Positions 54,606-64,000 of a DNA stretch of 64,000 nt are shown here, in pieces (position 1 is the first letter of the stretch; every line of letters starts with the position of its first letter). The DNA comes from Uranotaenia lowii (Eukaryota > Arthropoda > Insecta > Diptera > Culicidae). A program made the position numbers and the translations under genes. The stretch lies in contig NC_073693.1 in the NCBI RefSeq assembly GCF_029784155.1, positions 165,407,104-165,471,103 on the forward strand, read 5' to 3'. Under the pieces are notes generated by a model that saw only the letters and a list, made by a program, of their open reading frames with translations, was not told the DNA's origin and did not search any database.

Positions 54606-56476
54606 ATCTGTTTACTTACTTACTTAATGATCCCGCGCCGATCCTCCGGTGCATAGGGCCGTGGTAAAAGACCTCCACTGTTGACGATCCGGAGCCAGCG
54701 TCTTCACCTGGTCCCAGTCAAGATTCTCGTCGACAGTTCGGATTTCAGCGACTAGGCTTCGCCGCCACGAATTTCTGGGTCTGCCTCTTCTTCGATGACC
54801 TTCTGGATTCCAATCTAGCGCCTCTCTGCAAATCTCGTTTTCATCTCTTCGCAGCGTGTGCCCAATCCATCTCCACTTACGTTCCCGAATCTCGATTTCT
54901 AGCGCCTTTTGATGACACCGGCGATGAAGTTCAACGTTCGAGATCCAGTTGCCAGGCCACCAAGCGCGGATGATGTTCCGCAGGCAGCGATTCACAAAAA
55001 CTTGCAGTTTTCGCGTCGTCACCGCATATGTGCACCAAGTTTCACACCCGTACAGCAATACGGATTTGACGTTTGAGTTGAAGATTCGGATTTTTGTTCG
55101 TAGAGAGATCTGGCGTGACCGCCAGATGTTTCGGAGACTCGCAAACGCAAATCGGGCCTTTCTGATCCGTGTTTCGATGTCTTTTCTGGTACCACCATCA
55201 GGCGTTATCTGGCTACCAAGATACTGGAAGCACTTTCTCAACTTGTTGCCCAGCTACCATGAAACTGGAGGGATTTCCTGTGTTGATCTCCATCGACTTG
55301 GTCTTTCCGACATTGACTTTGAGACCTGCTGCCTTGGAACTTTCGGTGAGGTCGTCGAGTTTGCTCTGCATATCTGGTTGTGTTTGGGCAAGCAAAACAA
55401 TATCGTCAGCCAGGTCAAGGTCGTTCAGTTGCTCCATTGTTGAAGGATTCCACGGCAATCCTCGGTTCGGTGCACAGTCAATCGATCCAATCAGAATCTC
55501 ATCCATTACGATTAGAAAAAGTAGCGGTGATAGAATACATCCTTGTCTCACTCCAGCAGTTACCGGGATTGGTTCGGACAAGACACCGTCGTGCAAGACC
55601 TTGCACGAAAATGCCTCATACTGTGCTTCGATGAGATGGACTAGTTTCTCTGGGACCCCTCGTCGCCTTAGAGCCGCCCAGATGTTTTCATGGTTAAGTC
55701 GGTCGAATGCTTTTTCGAAATCAACGAACACCAGCAGAAGAGAGTCCTGGAATTCGTTGATTTGTTCCAGTATGATTCGTAGCGTTGTTATGTGGTCCAC
55801 ACATGATCGTCGAGATCGGAATCCAGCTTGTTGCCGTCGGAGTGTAGCGTCTATTTTCTCCTGGATCCTGTTCAGAATCACTTTGCAGAGTACTTTGAGG
55901 GTTGTACAGATCAACGTTATGCCTCGCCAGTTACCGCACTCTGTCAGGTCTCCTTTCTTCGGGACCTTTACGAGGATACCCTGCATCCAGTCGGCCGGGA
56001 ATGTTGCAGTATCCCAGATGTCAGCGAAAAGACGGTGCAACATTTGTGCTGATAGGGCAGGGTCGGCTTTCAGCATTTCAGCAGGGATGCAATCGATCCC
56101 AGGTGCTTTGTTGGATTTCATGTTTTTGATTGCCGCTTCTATTTCAGCCAGCGAGGGCGCTTCCGAGTTGACGCCATTTACGCGACTTACTGTTGGCGCT
56201 TCAAGCTGCGGGTTCTGTTGGCCATCGCTATTCGTGACTCGGAAGAGTTGTTCGAAGTGCTCAGTCCATCGTTTGAGCTGATCTGTTCGATCGGTCAATA
56301 ACTGACCTGCTCGGTCTTTCAGCGGCATTCTTGCATTAGTCCTTGCACCACTGAGGCGGCGAGAAATGTCATAAAGTAATCGGATATCTCCATTGGCGGC
56401 GGCTCTTTCTCCCTCTTCGGCTAGGGAGTTTGTCCAGGCTCTCTTGTCTCGTCTACAAGCTCGTTTAACTGCCAAC
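54606..56476 (-). mobile_element. RTE-like LINE, 5'-truncated
   Basis: The minus strand carries RT without the upstream endonuclease, ending in a short AAGTAAGTAAGTAA microsatellite (54606-54628). A simple-repeat tail rather than poly(A) is typical of RTE elements. Truncation falls in the linker before RT (MAVKRACRRDKRAWTNS). No convincing TSD was found. Confidence 0.8.
54624..56475 (-). pseudogene. RTE-like LINE reverse transcriptase
   Basis: The first frame (56475-55213) contains NKAPGIDCIPAEML, WRGITLICTTLKVLCKVIL, FVDFEKAFDRLNHENIW, TAGVRQGCILSPLLFLIVMD and the catalytic LDLADDIVLLAQT. A one-base frameshift near 55235 moves to the second frame (55241-54624): RKCFQYLGSQITPDGG, VLLYGCETW and RKWRWIGHTLRRDENEI, then GRPRNSWRRSL. 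The RT is otherwise intact to its natural stop. Resemblance to the RTE/BovB group is from the GC(E)TW and WIGHxLRR tail. The 5' end including endonuclease is lost. Confidence 0.85.
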
Positions 56477-56661
56477 CTTCAAAGTTGTCTTTGTAATAAA
56501 GAATGTGGGAACTTTGATTTTGCAAAATATCAAGGAACAAGGGAGGAATGAAGCGCGTAATTCTAAGCCAAACGCTTCATAGAATTATGTAGGGTTTCAG
56601 TCATAAAGTTAAAAAAAACGGATTAAAAATAATAAAGAACGAGCTCACCAAATCAAAGGGG
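56477..56661. other. Spacer
   Basis: Short unassigned stretch between the RTE element and the exon-like frame. Confidence 0.4.
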
Positions 56662-56919
56662 TTACAGATGATTCAGACAGAACACAGGAACAGCTTTAAT
56701 TGCGGTGATATTGGGAACCAAAGCTACTAGTAAGGTCTTCTTTTGGGTGGGCCAATTTTCCAGAGTCCGATCGGTTACATTTTCCAGAATTAAATCACCA
56801 TAAAAGCTTCCATCTTCAAATGTTCCATAAATATCACAAAAAGCAGCAAATTTTCCTTCATCTGGGCAGTAGCATTCCTGAGCAATCTGGGTGGTGTAGC
56901 GCTTGCCTCGTGCACTGTT
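56662..56919 (-). CDS. Unidentified exon-like reading frame (partial, no Met)
   Basis: An 85-codon frame, bounded by TGA upstream and ending TAA at 56662-56664, reads ARGKRYTTQIAQECYCPDEG, then KFAAFCDIYGTFEDGSFYGD and ENVTDRTLENWPTQKKTLLV, ending ITAIKAVPVFCLNHL. It has no Met start, balanced codon use and four Cys. A possible acceptor (TTTTCTAAAGTGAAACAG) precedes it on the minus strand, so it could be the last exon of a gene lying to the right, or a retroposed fragment. I do not recognise the family. Confidence 0.45.
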   Translation of the reverse strand, partial: NSARGKRYTTQIAQECYCPDEGKFAAFCDIYGTFEDGSFYGDLILENVTDRTLENWPTQKKTLLVALVPNITAIKAVPVFCLNHL

Positions 56920-56929
56920 TCACTTTAGA

Positions 56930-57630
56930 AAATATCAATTTTCTGATCTGCACCACATTTTCAACAGAAAACTTAAATTTTCTTCATTTAAGCATTTGAA
57001 AACTAATAAAATGTTCTCAATTTGATGATTTGAAAATGTTCTGCCCGAAAAAAATTCAACCGTCACGTTCAGCCACAGCCTACCAAGTCCCTTTCTTTCA
57101 AATTTCTATAAAATAAAAATGCTCTCTAGTTTTCATTCCGCCGAACATGCCATTAAAATTATAATCATAAAAATTACGGCGATTAAAATCATATAACAAA
57201 TATGATAATTTAGAAATTTAAAAACTTTAAAATTATTTTATATCAGGAAATGCTTATTCGTTTTTTTTTTCTAAATCAGCCATTTTAAAAACAAAAAGGC
57301 AAAAAGTAGTGTTTTCTAACTGTCAAATTCGATTTAGAAAAAAAAATCAAATCTGTCCACGTCGACATCAGGGTAGGAGGAGGGGTAGGGGTTGGTCAAA
57401 TTATCAAGGAATAGTCGAGATAGTCATGACTTGCTGCCTTGGCTATGCAGTAACAAACTAGAAAATTTTCAATAGTCGTATTCTGACCACGAAAGAAACA
57501 AGTTGTAATAAATACCGTTAGATAGTAATTCACTTATAGAAGAATACCACATTCTTTTGGCAACGAGGAATTTAAAGAACCTTCGAAAGCAACCCAACTC
57601 CTATTCCTGAAACCTTCAAGCAACAACCGA
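56930..57630. other. Unassigned sequence and leader of the gypsy remnant
   Basis: AT-rich. Near 57552 the sequence CTTTTGGCAACGAGGAA resembles a gypsy primer-binding site placed before the gag start at 57637; no LTR was identified. Confidence 0.35.
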
Positions 57631-57636
57631 TTCAAG

Positions 57637-58440
57637 ATGACCGACAAGGCTTTTCGAGACGCGATTATCCAACTCACCGAGCTTATTACAAAACAGCAGC
57701 GGTAGATTGCAGATCTCCAACGGACGAACGCCAATCCGGCTGGCAGTGAGCGAATTATCGAGTTCCTTGCAACTGGTATCGACGAATTCCGGTACGATCC
57801 TGTGACGGAATATTTTTTGAATCCTGGTACGCGCGCTTCGAAGACGTTTTCAAGGAAGACGGCAAGCAGTTGGACGACAACGCAGAGGTGAGGTTGCTTC
57901 TCCGTAAGATTGGCACGCAGTTCCACGAACGCTACGTGAACAGCATCTTGCCAAAGCACCCCCGAGAATCCCGTTTCGAAGAAACCGTCACGAAATTGAA
58001 GAAACTTTTCGGAAGGCAGACATCGCTCTTGAACGCTCGTTATCAGTGTCTTTAGTACGTGAAGAACGATGCTGATGATTTTTCCACTTACGCGGCCTCC
58101 ATCAACAAACACTGTGAAGCGTTCCAGTTGACGAAGCTCTCCAACGATCAATTTAAGGCGCTCCGGTTCGTCTGTGCTCTCCAGTCACCACGCGATGCCG
58201 ACATCCGGACACGATTGATTGGCAAGCTTGAAGCAGAAGAGTCCGCACTCGCCGGTGATGGAACCATTCTGATGCTGGAAAACCTAGTGGAGGAGTGCAA
58301 TCGGATCATCAACGTCAAACAAGACACAAAAATGATCGAGAAGGGGGGAAACGACAAGTACGTCAACAGCATCACCCATCATTCGAAGCCTGCTAGCATG
58401 AAGGTCTCGAAAACACCCTGCTGGTTGTGAGGAGACCAAC
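57637..58440 (+). pseudogene. Degenerate gypsy gag
   Basis: Starts MTDKAFRDAIIQLTELI, then a TAG at about 57703. A frameshift lies in a T run near 57812, after FRYDPVTE and before ESWYARFEDVF. DNAEVRLLLRKIGTQFHER and FEETVTKLKKLFGRQTSLLN follow, a TAG at about 58054, then SNDQFKALRFVCALQSPRDA. In the CCHC knuckle (CWL then GDQHYVRDC) the second Cys position is a TGA at about 58428-58430. It is related to the split gag at 5354-10690. Confidence 0.8.
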
Positions 58441-58924
58441 ATTACGTCAGGGATTGCCCTTATCAACATCGTTATTACAGCAAGTGTCAGAAGAAGGGAC
58501 ACAAAGATTCAAGCCGGTCGACCAACCAAAGCCCAAGGACACCGTCAAATCCAATGGCACTTCGGTTAATCGATTGGAGCACTCCACTAAATCATCAAAG
58601 TGGATCTCAACAACTTCCCAGTCCAGTTACAACTAGACTGTGCGTCGGACATTACAATCATCTCCGAACAGGTCTGTTAAACAATTGTTCAACCAGCAAT
58701 TCAAGAGGCAGAAGTTGTAGCTGTCAGCGCATCAGGAGATGAAATTGGTATCATCGGTGAATTCTTTGCAAACATCACCGTCCATGGTACCACCAAGCAA
58801 GGCCGAGTTTCATTTCAACCAACCCGGATCTCAACGTCTTCGGCATCGAGACGATTGATCAGTTCAATCTCTGGTTGGTCCCATTCAACACACTGATCCA
58901 GTCCGTGCAGCAGAAATCCACTCG
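58441..58924 (+). pseudogene. Gypsy protease remnant; RT deleted
   Basis: Out-of-frame pieces read VDLNNFPVQLQLDCASDITI, reminiscent of a retropepsin region with Cys where Asp-Thr/Ser-Gly would be DTG-like, and SASGDEIGIIGEFFANI. The sequence jumps within about 100 bp to integrase, so RT and RNase H have been deleted. Confidence 0.5.
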
Positions 58925-59361
58925 ACTACTTTGGTCCTGTGGATGGCTACAACTACCTAGCTATCGTTGACGCCTATTCCAAGTGTACGACAACCACCGC
59001 AACACTGGAGATCCTTCAAGAAACCTTCACAAGGTATGGATATCCACGTACCCTGGTAACAGGCAACAGTTCCCAGTTCGTGAGCTCAACGTTCAAGCAG
59101 TTATGCGAATCAAATGGAGTCTACCACATGATCACGACTACGCATCACCCGCAGTCAAACGGACAAGCTGATAGGTTCGTGGACGCACTGAAAAGGGATC
59201 TTAAGAAGCTCGTAAAAAGGAAAAGCAGGGAAACTTTCCAACATCTTCAAATTCTGTTGTTCACGTACCGTTCAACACCGAATAGGAACTCTCCCGAAGG
59301 AAAGACACCTGCTGAACTTTTTCTCATTTTTCTGTCCACGTGGTATCTGAACGGCCATTAA
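58925..59361 (+). pseudogene. Gypsy integrase core, catalytically dead
   Basis: The frame starts in the core: DYFGPVDGYNYLAIVDAYSK holds the first catalytic Asp. The second site reads LVTGNSSQFVSS where an intact gypsy core has a DN pair, so the Asp is lost. The third reads NGQADRFVDALKRDLKKL, Asp in place of Glu. It ends GKTPAELFLIFLSTWYLNGH after a shift from the usual LFLGR. There is no N-terminal HHCC domain. Confidence 0.85.
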
Positions 59362-61964
59362 AAAAATACCATATTCAGTCTGTATGTGAGTTTTTTCAGG
59401 TATCCTTCACGCTAGCCGAACGATAATTTCCTTGGAAGTCTGTTGCACTAACCAATGATTCCCGATTAATCGACTTACATTTATTGGAATCACCTGTCTT
59501 CATAATTTCTAAAAAAAAGTACGGAAATGTTAAATTTCGAAGAATAAGAGATCATGAGAAACAACTTATCTTTTGTACTAAGGAAACAACATATACCACT
59601 TCGAATTTCTTCTGCATTTCATGATAAATTGGAGTCAATTTTCAGCCCATTTATGATAAGCCGGAAATACTGATATACACCTTAAAATTTAAACCAACTT
59701 TCCCAAAATTTGTTTTACACTTCCAAAAAGGATTTCTGTTTTAAAAGAGTTTTTGATCGTCGGCAAGGAGTAGTAAACAAACATTACACAATAAACACGG
59801 CTACCATGATGAAAAATTGTGATTTCCAAAAAAGTGAAGCAGAGCTATCTGGTGGCGACATTGCCTAGCTTCTTAGCTAGTTTTGCGAAGAATAAAAATG
59901 GGGTGTCCTGTGTGTGCTAAAATCATCTATCCTCAATAGAATCCTCTACAAATCCTATAGATTTGTAGTTTGGCTCGAAAAACTAGCCTGACAGGGTGCA
60001 TTTTGACATTAAAATTTAAAGGAATTCATTAAAATCATAGAATTTTTTTTATCGATTTTCTTTAGTTTTTGTATTTTAAAATTTTCTGGATTTAACATTT
60101 TTGTCAGTTTTTTCCTCTTTTCTTTCCTCTTCTCATTTTTGTTTAAAAATGTCAGTGATTCTCGATTTTCAATGCGTTGCATGTCACGGCGAAATCGGCA
60201 ATTTCTAAAAGTGACTAATTTTTCTATTTGGAATGCTTTTTATTCTTTTCTTTTCGTTTTAATTATCCTTAAGGTCACCCTACTGAAAAGAGGCTTTAAT
60301 TGACCTTATAAATATTAAAATGGTTTACACGTGGTTTGCAGGTTTGAGTTCTGAAACATTACATAGAAAACTATATTTTTTCGAAGTATCGCCCAGTCTT
60401 GATGTTCTATGATTTTTTAAGTCAATTGGTGTAAAAATAATTCGATTTTCTCCGAGTTCATTCCTATTATGACGAAACTTGGCAGGAAAAATCTTTACTT
60501 ACTTTTTTTACTACACATTTGTAACCTTACCCCCACAAGGAATCACCACCAATGAAGTAAGGTTTTGGTTAGTTTTGTTGGTTTTCGCATTTTTCCCAAA
60601 AGTTGTTTTTTCGCCATGGTTCTCCTGCCTGAGAGAGGTCCCGTTTTAATGGACTGACTATTTGGAGAGGCAGGGAAAAGCAACGCTCGTACTCGTCGTA
60701 GGCTTCTTTTTTGCCTTGTAGCCAGAAATGTAATCCTTTCCATGGGATTTTGTTGCTTTGGGTACCTTCTGCCGTATAGCTTTAGTTGGCAAATGGAAGG
60801 TGGCAAAGCTGCCTACCAATCATTGCCACTAAAGGAGAAATAATGCAACAGACTAAACTGGAAGCTCTGAAAGATTTGGCTTTACGCCAGGGTACCTGTG
60901 TAATTTAGCGAATTTGCGTTTGGAATGGAACATGATGTCTTGCCGGGCACATTGTTGTTTTTGTTTTTATTAATTCAATATCAACTTAAAGAGAAGTTAA
61001 AATAACAAAACCCATTAATGATTTTCAAAATCCTTACATGTTTAGGAACGATTTAAACAAACAATATTTCTATTAAATGTGATCAAACAATGACTATTTA
61101 ATATGATTTCAATTGATACATTTGATCCTTTGAAAGCTTCCATGGAAAAAAGTATAATTACATTTTACATGATTTATCACCGTATGTTCAGAGGGGAGAC
61201 AAAAATCGCGTGCCAACATATTTCCACGTAAAACTGAACCTATTACCCGGTTATGGAGTGAATAATCTGATTGTCAATAATGAATCGTGATGACTCAATT
61301 AAATTCCAGTCACACCCTCTCCGCCACTTTTTCACCGACCAGGATCAGTGTTTTGTTACATACTCCAATATCGAAAATCGGCCAGTAGTAGTAGGTATAA
61401 CCTACTTGGAACCCTGGGAAAATAGAGCTGCCTGTGCTGCGGGTGCCGAGAACGAGCATTTTCGTGACGTATTGTCATTGTTATAAATTTTCTGCAACAT
61501 TGCCCACTGCACCTCTCTTCGATGTCCTGCCTGGGAAAGCTATGCCATAGCTAGGTACCTATTCCATGCCATGTGGCGAAAAGAGTGCTGGCTGGCTGCC
61601 TGGCTAATGGTCCTCCATCGTTCATTCAATCAATTTAGATTGAATTACCAATCACGAAAGGAGCATTACTCAAACGGGGTGGGGAAAAACAGTTGGGTTG
61701 GATTTTTTGCTAGCCCCCTATTACATTGTGAAGTATTTATTAATTTTTTTTGTGAATATTTATGGAAATCTGAACTTAAGCAAAGCATTGGAATTGTTTT
61801 ATGAACAAGTACTACGAGAGATAGGCCTTATTCAAGGGACCCTCTCAAGTGGTGGGAGAAACCCCTGATTATCAGGACTAATTACACTAGTTCACTGAAT
61901 TAAAAAAAAAAATGAACTTTATTAACCGACCCAAATTTATAATGTAAAATTTATGATGAAAACT
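59362..61964. other. Unassigned sequence, some higher-complexity patches
   Basis: Mostly AT-rich. Patches at 60530-60900 and 61200-61600 are of more balanced composition and could be old exons, decayed repeats or conserved non-coding DNA. Frames there (60543-60806 -, 61271-61486 +) have no domain I recognise. Confidence 0.35.
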
Positions 61965-62000
61965 AGCTGACCCGGTGTGCTTTGCTACACCTTCTAATAA
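61965..62000. repeat. CTAGCTGACCCGG motif repeat
   Basis: The string AACTAGCTGACCCGGTGTGC followed by TTTGCTACACC resembles a motif I have seen widely in arthropod genomes as part of a dispersed repeat. The family and the extent of the element are not determined. Confidence 0.4.
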
Positions 62001-64000
62001 TAAATTTAATTTGTTGAAATAACTGAAATGTAGTTTTATTTCTTAGGCAGCATTTTCTAAAAATTGATCTCTAGATTTGTTTTTCAAAATCTGAAATTTC
62101 ACTCTGTTTTAATGGGCTTCAAAGATTTTCTAGTGATATCAAAATATATGCTTTAATGACATGGACTTCCAGTCCTTTCCCTGTTGTAATGCAAGAAGTG
62201 CTCACGAATTACTATTGAATAATTTTGTTATCATTTTTTTACACTCCACCCAGAAATAAGAAAGGGTCTTAAATTATTAGTACGCAAGCAACCTCTCTTC
62301 ATTTTGCTCGATAAATTCTCGATTTATGATAACAAACTTGTTTGGAAGCCTTGATTGGTTTGATAAGTTTTCAAGCTATACAACGCAATTTATATGGAAC
62401 TCCCTTTTTCCTTCCCTTCTCCACACTGCAATGCAGAAATGTTTGTAAATAGAGACATATTTCGTACCCAAATACCTTCCCATGTTAAAATCATGTTAAT
62501 AATTTTTTTCGCAATATACTAAACTTCTAGACATGACACATTACAACTTGAAGTGATGCTAAACAGCACTTTTATACTGCAAATTACTATATTTTTATTT
62601 GTAGTAGCAAAAAGTGCAAATAAAATTCATATGGATAAGCTGTAACCTAATGAATCAAGGAAGACAATGGTTATAAAGGAGAAAAAATATTTAAATTTTG
62701 TTATTCGACTGAATCACGGCAATTTTCTCTCTCTTGTGCTGAGGGTCTTTTTTAAGAGTTTTCAAGATTTGAACTTAACATTCGAATGAAAGCAGATTTC
62801 CAAACATGGAATGTATTTTAAAAAAAAATCTCTTCATGCTTCGGTATGAATATTTTCCAAAAATGTTTTGTGCCGAGAACGGTAACAGCTATAGAAGTTT
62901 ATTTTGCTTCTATTTTTTAATTTTAATTTTAAGTTCAATTCAGATACACCGGGGCAACTGCAAATGGATTTAACCATAGTTGAACTTTTGTACATTAAAA
63001 AAAAGCAAATCTAAAAAAACACATTTTTTGTGTGTTGCATAACTTAACAAACTTTTGTTAAAAGTAAAATTTGCCAAAATGTTAACATTTGTCCCGTTTA
63101 TTTAGGCAAGTGAAAACACAACGCTTTTTCTGAACTTATTCATCTATATATCTGCAATTTTTCTGTAGTATAAGTTAATGTTCGATACTCCACTTTTACT
63201 GAATGCTGTTTTAATCAAAAGACCTCAATTTTTAAAGACATTTAATAATTTTGAATAACCACTTCAGATTCAACACACGGGATACGCCTTTCTGGCCATT
63301 CTCACATAATGCTGAATCATTTTGGAGAGGAAATTCTTAAAAGGTATATGTTTCATGGTTAAAAGGCGCGTTTCAGCTTGTTCCACTGTCTGCAATGATT
63401 GGAGTTAATATTATTTTCAACGCTTTAGGTCGTATTAAAAATTTATCAAAAAAATCTTCTTCCACTGGATTATGAATCACAATAAAAAATTTCAATAAAA
63501 AAGCGGATCAAAAGTCTCTTCAGTGTAGTCAAAATATCTAAACCGAAAACATAACAATGTAATTACGTACTTGAATTGTGGTAAACAAACAGTACAGTGT
63601 TTTTCGATGAATGATTTTTCAGAAAAAGTTGAGTTTTTTTAGACAGATTGTTGTTATTTGGGCCCAACAATTTATTCATCAAGTAATAATTTATACATTT
63701 TTTTGTAAATGTTGAATGTTTGCACTTTCTCTCGTGTACTTTCTTAACTGAAAACTCTTCCGAAAAATGCATATCCTCACTTTTCGTAATGAATTTCTGG
63801 TAAATTTTTTTTTTTCGATTTTCTCTTATCTAGTCCTTGAAATTTCATCTAAGTTGGATTCATTTCTCTACAAAAAAATTTCTGGTTTATTTTATTGATA
63901 AATTTCAGTTTTCTTGCTTAAAAACCAAAAAGTTATCTGAATTTGATTTGTAAATGCATCAATCCTTTATTTTGAAGGACAGACTCTTGTTCAGTTCAGT
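62001..64000. other. Unassigned AT-rich sequence
   Basis: No recognisable coding frame, RNA gene or repeat boundary. Confidence 0.5.

Noticed and set aside
55169..56281. A 370-codon + strand frame
   Set aside because: It lies antisense to the RTE reverse transcriptase, whose motifs account for the region; no independent motif was seen.
57534..58151. A 205-codon minus-strand frame
   Set aside because: It is antisense to the degenerate gypsy gag, which matches a second copy in the window.

Overview
The window is eukaryotic, AT-rich and packed with transposable elements. It looks like mosquito DNA, probably culicine. The evidence is a Juan-like Jockey LINE, LOA, I, R1 and RTE LINEs, a tRNA-headed SINE, several hAT and MITE families, and one insect-like host gene with GT-AG introns. 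The species call is an inference from element content, not from a database match.

The only host gene I can read end to end is Sec24, the cargo-binding subunit of the COPII coat. It lies on the + strand from 13122 to 35831 in 14 coding exons. All splice phases agree and give 1176 codons plus a stop. The first coding exon (13122-14515) holds the whole Q/P-rich disordered N-terminus. Thirteen compact exons (32675-35831) hold the zinc finger, trunk, helical and gelsolin-like domains. Between them is an 18.2 kb intron built mostly from nested transposons.

Layout. 1-5350: AT-rich sequence with a hAT-type terminus (660-796) and a complete SINE with a 21-bp target-site duplication (2423-2817). 5354-10950: a four-layer nest in which a gypsy-like gag is split by a hAT element (5720-10448), which carries a BEL/Pao-type LTR element (7808-10037), which carries a foldback element (8075-9019). 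12480-13108: upstream region and 5' leader of Sec24. 14516-32674: the large intron. In it a Juan-like LINE on the minus strand is cut by two MITE-like elements (16007-16951, 17147-17952) and by a Ty3/gypsy LTR element (17983-25054). The gypsy element itself holds a hAT element (19788-22038) with a further MITE inside. A structurally complete I-clade LINE (26286-32531) follows. 36300-48000: a decayed R1-like LINE (+) and an almost complete LOA-like LINE (-, 40981-47884) with a 1.24 kb insertion. 48000-64000: mostly unassigned AT-rich DNA with a TTAA MITE (52768-53494), an RTE LINE (54606-56476), an unidentified exon-like reading frame (56662-56919) and a dead gypsy remnant (57637-59361).

No host operon or pathway cluster is present. 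The genes that work together are the transposon cassettes: gag/protease/RT/RNase H/integrase of the gypsy element, and ORF1 plus endonuclease-RT-RNase H of the I and LOA LINEs. The most novel-looking material is three non-autonomous elements: the foldback with tandem-repeat arms and a GC-rich core (8075-9019), the element made of arrayed AGGTRAA/TTYACCT palindromes (16007-16951), and the GGGCGAAAC element (17147-17952). Several insertion boundaries can be read to the base because removing the element and one target-site copy restores the disrupted reading frame.
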